24,687 bases of DNA. Source: a virus. The DNA is taken from positions 1-24,687 of IMG/VR virus record IMGVR_UViG_3300042691_013016; one strand, 5' to 3'. Below are positions 14,316 through 21,031 of the stretch, piece after piece (position 1 is the stretch's first letter; every line of letters starts with the position of its first letter). The notes under the pieces are model-generated. The model saw only the letters and a program-made list of their open reading frames with translations. It was not told the origin of the DNA and ran no database searches. The translations under genes and the position numbers were made by a program.

Positions 14316-16632
14316 AAATTCAAACATATTAATTACCGTTACCGCCGACGATTCGGGGGCGATTACCAAAATAAATAAATTAGGTAATGAGATCAACACG
14401 GCGGGCGATGCTTCCAAAAGTTGGATTAAACAACTGGGTGAGTTAAAAACTCAACTCGGGCAAATCGATCCTAAATCGGCTGAGTGGGCTAATCTCGCGA
14501 TTCAATATAAGGAGCTCGGCGGTTCGGCCAAAGTTGTGAGCCAGTCATTCGAGGAATTACGCGCCCAATCGGCTGGGGTTGGCAATTCGATTCCAACCGA
14601 ACCAGTAAAGAATTTTCGCCAGCAAATAAAGGAGTTAACCAACGAGCTCCAAACCACGCGGCTCGATAAAACATCGGACGAATACCAATCGCTGGTTAGA
14701 AGATTGGAGGCGGCCAAAGATGCCCAGAAGGATTTTAACGAAAACATCGGAGCCAACGCGGGGCCAGCGTTTGAAAGCGCGGGTAATAATCTTCGAAATT
14801 TACAAAGCCGCCTCGGCTCGCTGGATTTCAGCGGTGCGGCCGATAGTATTAAAGGGCTCTCGGCAAATATTAAAGGGCTCAACTTTTCGGGGGCAACCGA
14901 TGGCGCTGGGGAATTCGGTAAATCAATAATTGGACTGGGCAAAGCCCTTTTAACCAACCCGATTTTTTTGATCGGTTCGGTGCTGGCGTTACTGATTACC
15001 AATTTCGATAAACTCGCCAACGTGGTTCCCGCTCTGGGAATTGCTTTCGAGGTTATTGGATCGGTAATCGGTGCGGTAAAAGATGCCATAACTGGTTTTA
15101 CTGATGCGATTGGTTTAACGGCCGTGGCCGCCGCTGATGCGGTCGATGGCGCGATTGGTAATTTAGAAGATAAACAGAAAACACTCGATAACGCCCGCCG
15201 TTTAGCGGTTGCCAATGCTCAAAAAACTGGTGGGGATGTGGCGGCCGTAAACGCTGAATATCGCCAAAAGGAAATTGCCGATAATAACAAACTGATCGCC
15301 GATATAAACGCTCTCGAGCGAAAGGGCGTAAAGCTAACCAGTGAGCAAATAGCGGCGAGAAAAAAGTTAATCGATCAAAATAAGGAAACCACAATTAAGG
15401 CGGCCGAGGAGGAAGCCGCCGCCGTTCAAAAAACACGCGAGGATGCGGCACGAGAGGAAGAAAAGAGGCTCGAGAAAGCCGAGCAAGCGGCTGAGAAAGC
15501 GCGTGAAAAGGCAAAGCAAGCGGCTGAGGCTCGAAAGGCTCGCGAGGCCGAGGTAACGGATGCAATAAAACAAGCCGAGGAAACCCGTTTCCAGAACACA
15601 CTCACCGCCGAGGATCGGGAATTAAGACAAGTCGAGTTAAAATACCAAACATTAAGAGAAAAGGCGGGCACCAACGCGGCGTTATTGACTCAATTGGAGG
15701 AACAACAATTCCAAGATCGCCAAGCCATACGCGATCGATACACCGCCGAGGAAATCGCGGCGCAAGATGCGGCCGATGCCAAACGACTCGAGGCCGAAAG
15801 GGCCGCCGCCGTGAAAGCGAATCAGGATCGAATCACTCGCGAGGATCAATTATTTAAACTCGATCAGGAAATTGAAAACCGCCGCACGGCTGAGCGTGAG
15901 GGAATCAATGCGGCCAAACGAGAAAAGGCAGTTGAGGATCTGGTTTCGGAATATGACGCGAAGTTTGAACAGGCCAACGGTAATGCCGAGCGTGAAAAAG
16001 CGTTACAAGATCAATTGAATAAAGAACTCGCCCGAATCAATAACCAATACCGCACGGATGAAAAGGCGGCAACGGATAAAAGTTCGGCCGATCGCCTCGC
16101 ATCATTTCAAGCAACGAGTGAACTGGTTACGAAATCGGCTCAAGATGGGATTTCCACCCTCCTATCGTTAAACGAGGCGTTCGCTGGTAAAAGTGAGGCC
16201 AGCCAAAAGAAAGCATTTCAACGAAATAAAGCGTTGCAAATCGCCCAAACGAGCGTTAACACATACCAGAGCGCGACCAGCGCTTACGCCTCTCAGGTAA
16301 TCCCCGGGGATCCAACCTCAGTTGTGCGAGGTGTGATTGCGGCGGCCTCAGCCGTTGCGGCTGGTTTGGCGAACATTGCAAAGATTAAGGCCACCACTTT
16401 ATCGAGCCCAGCGCCGAGCGGTGGGAATAATAACACAACGGGGGGATTAAATAGCGGGGGCGATTTGGCCTCTCAGGGCGTTGCCTCGAGTGGCGTTCCC
16501 CAGTTCAACCCATTGGGTAATTTAGGACTGGCCAACCAACCGAACCAAATCCAGCCCGCTTACGTTTTATCTTCAGATATTGCCTCGAGTATGGAAGCGC
16601 GTTCGAAAGTTGAGGACTTGAGCCGTTTATAA
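14308..16632 (+). CDS. Tape measure protein
   Basis: 774 aa. The N-terminus resembles other tape measures (TVTADDSGAITKINKLGNEI). Residues 60-200 are helical with SLDF/LNFSGA repeats, about 215-280 hydrophobic and Gly/Ala-rich (PIFLIGSVLALLITNF ... VIGSVIGAVKDAITGF), possibly inserting into the host membrane at ejection, and about 290-610 form a long Ala/Glu/Lys/Arg coiled coil. The Gly-rich end (SSPAPSGGNNNTTGG) is flexible. At about 1.5 angstrom per residue it would set a tail of roughly 115 nm. Unusually it follows the tail-tip genes instead of preceding them. Confidence 0.88.
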   Translation: MAENSNILITVTADDSGAITKINKLGNEINTAGDASKSWIKQLGELKTQLGQIDPKSAEWANLAIQYKELGGSAKVVSQSFEELRAQSAGVGNSIPTEPVKNFRQQIKELTNELQTTRLDKTSDEYQSLVRRLEAAKDAQKDFNENIGANAGPAFESAGNNLRNLQSRLGSLDFSGAADSIKGLSANIKGLNFSGATDGAGEFGKSIIGLGKALLTNPIFLIGSVLALLITNFDKLANVVPALGIAFEVIGSVIGAVKDAITGFTDAIGLTAVAAADAVDGAIGNLEDKQKTLDNARRLAVANAQKTGGDVAAVNAEYRQKEIADNNKLIADINALERKGVKLTSEQIAARKKLIDQNKETTIKAAEEEAAAVQKTREDAAREEEKRLEKAEQAAEKAREKAKQAAEARKAREAEVTDAIKQAEETRFQNTLTAEDRELRQVELKYQTLREKAGTNAALLTQLEEQQFQDRQAIRDRYTAEEIAAQDAADAKRLEAERAAAVKANQDRITREDQLFKLDQEIENRRTAEREGINAAKREKAVEDLVSEYDAKFEQANGNAEREKALQDQLNKELARINNQYRTDEKAATDKSSADRLASFQATSELVTKSAQDGISTLLSLNEAFAGKSEASQKKAFQRNKALQIAQTSVNTYQSATSAYASQVIPGDPTSVVRGVIAAASAVAAGLANIAKIKATTLSSPAPSGGNNNTTGGLNSGGDLASQGVASSGVPQFNPLGNLGLANQPNQIQPAYVLSSDIASSMEARSKVEDLSRL

Positions 16633-16640
16633 AAATAGAT

Positions 16641-17228
16641 ATGGAAAAAAAGAAAATTGTTAAGTGTGTTATTGACGATGGCGGTAAACTCGGCGTGGGT
16701 GCGATCTCACTGGTTGAGTTCCCAGCGATCGAGGAAAATTTCATCGCATTAAACGAGGTGAAAATGGCCAGCGTGAATAACGAACGCCGAATGTTATACG
16801 GCCCCGCGCTGATTCCAAATAAGTACATTTTGCGAATCGATAAAAATACTGGCGAGGATTATTACATTTATTTCGAACCCGAAACGATCGCCAAATGTGC
16901 CCATTTATACCTCAAAAAAAATTTGCAACATAACACCACGATCGAACACAACTTTTCGGTTATGGGTTGCCCAGTTGTGGAAAGCTGGATTATTGAGGGC
17001 GAAAAGGATAAGGCTTACCATTTCGGGCTATCGGCTCCGGTGGGCTCGTGGATCGTTGGCGTTAATGTTACTGATGACGAAATTTGGGCTGAGGTAAAGG
17101 ATGGGAATGTAAAAGGATTTTCGATCGAGGGCCATTTTAACGAGCTCGCCGTTCATATGCAAGCGGTGGACTCGGAGTCTGAAATATTGCGTGAAATAAG
17201 CGAGGTTATTGCTGGGTTTTTTGGTTAA
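16641..17228 (+). CDS. Prohead protease, XkdF family
   Basis: 195 aa. The sequence follows the XkdF-type phage serine protease pattern: GVGAISLVEFPAIEENF (19-34), MLYGPALIPNKYILRID, IEHNFSVMG with candidate catalytic H103, VVESWIIEG, APVGSWIVG and GFSIEGHF with candidate nucleophile S161. It would cleave the scaffold and capsid precursors during head maturation. It is the last gene of the long plus-strand operon and is followed by a strong terminator. It is separated from the scaffold and capsid genes by a gene on the opposite strand, which is atypical for a head protease. Confidence 0.85.
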   Translation: MEKKKIVKCVIDDGGKLGVGAISLVEFPAIEENFIALNEVKMASVNNERRMLYGPALIPNKYILRIDKNTGEDYYIYFEPETIAKCAHLYLKKNLQHNTTIEHNFSVMGCPVVESWIIEGEKDKAYHFGLSAPVGSWIVGVNVTDDEIWAEVKDGNVKGFSIEGHFNELAVHMQAVDSESEILREISEVIAGFFG

Positions 17229-17261
17229 TTTATACGTGTTTAAGTGTTTAAGTGTACAAAG

Positions 17262-17287
17262 AAGCCCCCAAACGAGGGGGCTTTTTT
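17262..17287. terminator. Strong, probably bidirectional rho-independent terminator
   Basis: AAGCCCCC (17262-17269), loop AAACGA, GGGGGCTT (17276-17283) and a T run to 17287. It lies between two convergent genes ending at 17228 and 17331. On the minus strand the stem is followed by CTTTGT, a weaker T tract, so it may stop transcripts from both sides. Confidence 0.9.
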
Positions 17288-17330
17288 GCAACAATAACAC
17301 ATATATAGAACCAAACGAGATTGGCCAAAT

Positions 17331-18377
17331 TTAAAACAACTTTTCCTCTCCCGTTTCTAAATTTATCGACTGGCCAATATTTTCATTTTTACCGCCAGCG
17401 GGTAAAAACTCCATGTAAGCCAATAACTCGGCCGATTCTTTCAGATCGGGGTTAAAAGTAAGCGTTTTCGTTTTCGCATCGTAACGGTTAATTGTACCCG
17501 CTTCGATGTTTATAGTAGTATCTTTATGGGGATCCAGAGGGATGTTAAGCGTTGAGCCATAAACGTTATCTGTTACGTTAACGGCTGGCCCATTATTCAG
17601 TCGGTACATTTGCATAAATCCAGTATATGTTTTACCAAACGAATTAATCAGCGTTTTGTAATTTAATGAATTCGATGGCTCGCCATTGATGTAAACCGTG
17701 CTCTTTATTTGGTTGGCGTTTCGCTCGATATCCATGGCGATGTTATTAATGTGAGTGGCTGGATCTGTTTTCACCAGATTATAAGTCCATCGGCTCTTAT
17801 AAATTACCTCGTCCATGGTAAGCCCGCAAATGCTCAGGAATTCCGATCGGCGAAGGCGTTTTTTTGGGGTAATCGCAAATCTCGAAGTCCAAACCACTTT
17901 TCCCGCTTTCATTATTCTGGCTTTGTATTGCACTCTCATAATCGGATCCTCCATATCGAGCGCCATGCCATTCATGGTGGTTTCGTATGGTTCGAACATT
18001 TGCTCGATCTTATCCTCGTTTAAAAGTAATTTGCCATCTACATAGTAAACGTTTTGCCCAGCTAGCCCGCTAATTGCTGGGTGAACAACCCACACGCTGG
18101 GGCGGTGCAATAGATAACCCTGAGGCGTTTCGCCCGCGTCCATGTAACCGCCGTGGTGTAACATACCAGCGATGTAATTTAAAGGGTATAAACCAAACGG
18201 GGCGGGTATCCCATCGCGGAATTGAACCTCGTAACGATTCACCGGAAGCGGCCCAGTTGTATCGGTTATTTCGTAAACCGTAATCGCGCGAGTAACGCGG
18301 GTTTGGATTTGCCCATCGAATCGGGCGAAGTGATCAGGGAGGCCCAATACCTCCAGAGTTTTTTGAATGTTTGCCAT
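17331..18377 (-). CDS. Unknown 348-aa protein inverted within the head gene cluster
   Basis: I do not recognise this protein. It is 348 aa, soluble, with no signal peptide. It has a Gly/Tyr/Pro-rich N-terminal part (PFGLYPLNYIAGMLHHGGYM), a middle with KARIMKAGKVVWTSRFAI, a basic patch (TPKKRLRRSEF) and a beta-rich C-terminal third. It is the only minus-strand gene right of 4121 and interrupts the protease-scaffold-capsid order, ending in the shared terminator. Codon use is like its neighbours, so it is not obviously a recent arrival. It may be an independently expressed extra gene (moron) or a structural protein moved by inversion. Confidence 0.75.
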   Translation of the reverse strand: MANIQKTLEVLGLPDHFARFDGQIQTRVTRAITVYEITDTTGPLPVNRYEVQFRDGIPAPFGLYPLNYIAGMLHHGGYMDAGETPQGYLLHRPSVWVVHPAISGLAGQNVYYVDGKLLLNEDKIEQMFEPYETTMNGMALDMEDPIMRVQYKARIMKAGKVVWTSRFAITPKKRLRRSEFLSICGLTMDEVIYKSRWTYNLVKTDPATHINNIAMDIERNANQIKSTVYINGEPSNSLNYKTLINSFGKTYTGFMQMYRLNNGPAVNVTDNVYGSTLNIPLDPHKDTTINIEAGTINRYDAKTKTLTFNPDLKESAELLAYMEFLPAGGKNENIGQSINLETGEEKLF

Positions 18378-18403
18378 TTGTGTGATTTTTTACGAAAATA
18401 GGG

Positions 18404-18427
18404 AAAACGGTTTTAATCCCGTTTTTT
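18404..18427. repeat. Inverted repeat between divergent genes (operator or terminator-like)
   Basis: AAAACGG (18404-18410) / CCGTTTT (18419-18425) with an 8-base loop and two further T. It sits in the 68-base gap between the divergent unknown gene (starts 18377) and scaffold gene (starts 18446), where a terminator for either is not needed, so an operator or RNA leader structure is possible. No convincing TAnnTTTG box was found in this gap. Confidence 0.4.
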
Positions 18428-18445
18428 CAACAAAATATTATACTA

Positions 18446-19045
18446 ATGTCAAATCTAAAAGAATCAATTGCGGCGATATTCCAAAAGTTCGCTGTCGATC
18501 CAAAGGCATACGGTATTAATCTCGAAACCGAGGTAAAACTCGAAACCGAGGGCAAACTAAAGGACGGCACGCCGATTTATACGAGCGCCGAATCTTTCGC
18601 CGTTGGTGTGGATGTTTACACAAAGGATTCGGAGGGTAATAACGTGCCAGCGGCTCAGGGCCGTTATGAGCTCGAAACGGGTGAGTTTATCGATGTAAAC
18701 GAACTGGGCCAAATTGCCGAGATGGGTATTCCAGAAATGGAAGAGGAAATGAGTTCGGTTGATCTCGTTAACGCCATCGAAAAACTCGCTGAGCGTGTGG
18801 CCTCTCTCGAAGGTTCCAACTCAAGTTTAACCGCTGAGCTCGCAACCGCTGAGAACAAAATTCAAGAATTGTCTTCGCTTTTGAAGAACACTAAAACCGA
18901 ATTGAGTTCACTTAAAAAGCAACCAGCCGCCGCTTCCGTTAAGGAAACTAAGCGCGTGGTTTTGGGTGCTGATCAAAAAGAAAAATCGTTTGCACAAATG
19001 ACGTTGCGCGAGCGTATCATTAAAAATATCGAAAACATTAAATAA
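18446..19045 (+). CDS. Probable scaffolding protein
   Basis: 199 aa. N-terminal beta domain (about 20-95) with acidic character, a linker EMEEEMSS, then a coiled coil (about 103-155: IEKLAERVASLEGSNSSLTA, then AENKIQELSSLLKNTK) and a basic C-terminal helix (MTLRERIIKNIENIK), the usual capsid-binding end of scaffolds. Directly upstream of the major capsid gene with 12 bases between. It would nucleate prohead assembly and be removed by the protease at 16641-17228. The N-terminal domain could instead be a decoration or stabilising domain. Confidence 0.6.
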   Translation: MSNLKESIAAIFQKFAVDPKAYGINLETEVKLETEGKLKDGTPIYTSAESFAVGVDVYTKDSEGNNVPAAQGRYELETGEFIDVNELGQIAEMGIPEMEEEMSSVDLVNAIEKLAERVASLEGSNSSLTAELATAENKIQELSSLLKNTKTELSSLKKQPAAASVKETKRVVLGADQKEKSFAQMTLRERIIKNIENIK

Positions 19046-19057
19046 AAAAAATTAGTT

Positions 19058-19957
19058 ATGCCAACGACTACATCGTTAACTACTACCTACGCGGGTAAAT
19101 ATGCTGGAGAGTATATTAAAGCCGCTTTCCTTGCAAACGAATCTTTGCAACACGTAACCGTAAAGGAAAACATCGATTACAAACAAGTCGTAAAAAAACT
19201 CGTTGATAATATCACGTTTGAAGCGCCAACGTGCGACTTTACCCCACTGGGTACCGTGACAATCACTGAGCGTACTTTGACACTTGAGAAATTCCAAGTT
19301 CAACGCAATCTTTGTAAAAATACTTTCCTCGCGGATTGGGGCGCTGGTTTCGTACAAAACGGCGAATTGGAGCCAGCTTTGGCCGATACCCTTATCGCGA
19401 ATATGCTCGAGGGTATTGCCGCGAAAAACGAGGAAATTTTGTGGACTGGTGTTAATGCAACAACTGGCCAATATGATGGCTTATTGACTCTTATGAACGC
19501 TGGTGGATCGGGTGTTTTGTTTGTTTCTACTCCCGTGGCAATTGACTCAAGCAACGTAATTGCTAAAATTGCGGAAACCGTGGCAACGTGTCCAACCGCC
19601 GTAAAGCGCTCAACTGAAAAGCCAGTTATTTACATCGCCCAAAACGTTTGGGAGGCATTCATGCAAGCAAGCGCGGCGGCTGGTAATGGCTGGTACACAT
19701 ACGGCGGCCCAGAAATGCCGAAATCATATCTCGGTTACCAGTTGGCAATTTGCCCGGGTATGCCAGACGATACGATCGTTATGGCTCAAAAATCAAACCT
19801 TTGGTTTGGTACCAATATCTTGGGCGATTGGAATAACATTCAGGTTGTGGATATGGGCCAATTTGCCGAGGATAACGTTCGCTTTAGCGCGAAGTTTTAC
19901 GCTGGTTGCCAGTTCGGAATCGGAAACGAAATCGCGGCCTACGGAACGTGGTTCTAA
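19058..19957 (+). CDS. Major capsid protein (HK97 fold)
   Basis: 299 aa. Supported by the layout before the tail tube gene and after a scaffold-like gene, and by family-like features: an N-terminal helix region (GKYAGEYIKAAFLANESLQH), the TLEKFQVQRNLCKNTFLADW segment, the spine helix region (ADTLIANMLEGIAAKNEEIL), EKPVIYIAQNVWEAFMQ and a C-terminal strand ending NEIAAYGTWF. Codon use is visibly shifted towards CTT, GGT, ACT and CGT compared with neighbouring genes, as expected of the most highly expressed gene. The ATG is preceded by an A8 leader. A terminator follows at 19969-19994. Confidence 0.88.
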   Translation: MPTTTSLTTTYAGKYAGEYIKAAFLANESLQHVTVKENIDYKQVVKKLVDNITFEAPTCDFTPLGTVTITERTLTLEKFQVQRNLCKNTFLADWGAGFVQNGELEPALADTLIANMLEGIAAKNEEILWTGVNATTGQYDGLLTLMNAGGSGVLFVSTPVAIDSSNVIAKIAETVATCPTAVKRSTEKPVIYIAQNVWEAFMQASAAAGNGWYTYGGPEMPKSYLGYQLAICPGMPDDTIVMAQKSNLWFGTNILGDWNNIQVVDMGQFAEDNVRFSAKFYAGCQFGIGNEIAAYGTWF

Positions 19958-19968
19958 AATATTAAAAC

Positions 19969-19994
19969 GGGGGGTTTCAAAGCCCCCCATTTTA
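19969..19994 (+). terminator. Rho-independent terminator after the major capsid gene
   Basis: GGGGGG (19969-19974), loop TTTCAAAG, CCCCCC (19983-19988), then ATTTTAC. The flanking AAAA/TTTT can extend the stem past a mismatch. It is 12 bases after the capsid stop and should limit transcription into the tail tube gene. Confidence 0.8.
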
Positions 19995-20019
19995 CACTAA
20001 CTAATTAAAAATCAATAAT

Positions 20020-20580
20020 ATGGCTTGTTTACTCGAAAGGGGCTTCATGCTCGAATGTAACGAAGGGGTCGGCGGGGTTAAAAATATATATATTGCCAAC
20101 TGGGAATTTTTCGAATCTGGTATTACAATCGATCCAGCCACTGGATTTATTGATGGCCTACCAGGAGTGGCGGGAAGCGTTGACGTTTTCCAGTACCAAC
20201 CAAACCGCAACACTGGAGCGGTTACGGTGGTGCCAACCGCAAACCTCGAAAATGGAACTTTGTATTACGATCAAACCGTGGAATTAACTCTCGGAAAGTT
20301 GGCTAATGCAAAGAAAAAAGAACTGGAAAACATGAGCAAAGCGAAACTAATCGTTTTCGTTCAATTGTACGATAACCAAATCGTATGTGTTGGCCGTACC
20401 GATGGCGCTTTCCTAACTGCTGGATCGTACCAATCAGGTAAGGCGAAAGGCGATCTAAATGGTTACCAGATTACTTTGAATGCTCAGGAACCAAACCAAC
20501 CAGATTTTTTGGAGGAATATTTCCCCGCGAGCGATGTACCTTTTAGCAATTTCCCCGGGATTACCGTTGTGAATTCGTAA
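20020..20580 (+). CDS. Major tail tube protein
   Basis: 186 aa, compact and beta-rich. The opening MACLLERGFMLECNEGVGGV followed by KNIYIANWEFFE resembles the structural tail protein I associate with Bacteroidota siphophages, and the middle (YDQTVELTLGKLANAKKKEL) has the central helix of tube proteins. Flanked by strong terminators on both sides, it appears to be set apart as a highly transcribed unit, in line with tube subunits being needed in hundreds of copies. Assignment by pattern and position. Confidence 0.7.
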   Translation: MACLLERGFMLECNEGVGGVKNIYIANWEFFESGITIDPATGFIDGLPGVAGSVDVFQYQPNRNTGAVTVVPTANLENGTLYYDQTVELTLGKLANAKKKELENMSKAKLIVFVQLYDNQIVCVGRTDGAFLTAGSYQSGKAKGDLNGYQITLNAQEPNQPDFLEEYFPASDVPFSNFPGITVVNS

Positions 20581-20605
20581 TAGATAATTGGGTTAAATTC
20601 AAAAC

Positions 20606-20634
20606 GGGGGTGGGTTATTGCCCGCCCCTTTTTT
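20606..20634 (+). terminator. Rho-independent terminator after the tail tube gene
   Basis: GGGGTGGG (20607-20614), loop TTATTG, CCCGCCCC (20621-20628), one G-T wobble, then six T (20629-20634). It is 7 bases upstream of the next start at 20642, so genes to the right need read-through or a separate promoter, which I could not find. Confidence 0.88.
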
Positions 20635-20641
20635 ATAAACG

Positions 20642-21031
20642 ATGAACTATTTAACTACAAACCAAGCGGGCCAAACGTTGCGACTTTCATTAAATGAGAG
20701 CCGCCAGTATTTCGCCACGGCGTTCACTCATTATTTGGTAATTTTAACCCATGAAGAAAATTCCACAACTGGAACCGATCTCGCTCAGGTGGCTACTATT
20801 TTAAACGAAAACCAACGTATTACCACGCTTATCATTACAACCGTGCCGCTGGATCTCTCAGGGCGTTATCGTTATGAGATTTATGGCCAAAATTCAGCCG
20901 TAAATTTAAACCCATTGAATGCCTCGGTTGTGGGATTGTGTCGCATTGGTTGGCTGGATATGACTGATAACGCCACTTTTTACGATGTGCCCTCTATTAC
21001 TATTAATGACGATGTAATTTACAATGGATAA
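20642..21031 (+). CDS. Unknown virion-type protein before the portal (129 aa)
   Basis: 129 aa, beta-rich with no Cys cluster or membrane span. Recognisable features are THYLVILTHEENSTTGTD near residue 29-46 and the run GRYRYEIYGQNSAVNLNPLN, which looks like a small beta-sandwich of the sort found in phage adaptor or decoration proteins. I cannot name a family. It overlaps the portal start by 8 bases (21024-21031), so it is probably translationally coupled to it and belongs to the head or neck. Confidence 0.6.
   Translation: MNYLTTNQAGQTLRLSLNESRQYFATAFTHYLVILTHEENSTTGTDLAQVATILNENQRITTLIITTVPLDLSGRYRYEIYGQNSAVNLNPLNASVVGLCRIGWLDMTDNATFYDVPSITINDDVIYNG

Noticed and set aside
14502-15215. 237-codon minus-strand frame inside the tape measure
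   Set aside because: Antisense mirror of a repetitive Ala/Ser-rich gene; no independent signals.
18430-18470. TTGACA and TATAAT seen close together on the minus strand before the inverted gene
   Set aside because: The spacing is only 4 bases, so it cannot work as a sigma-70 promoter; also not the Bacteroidota type.
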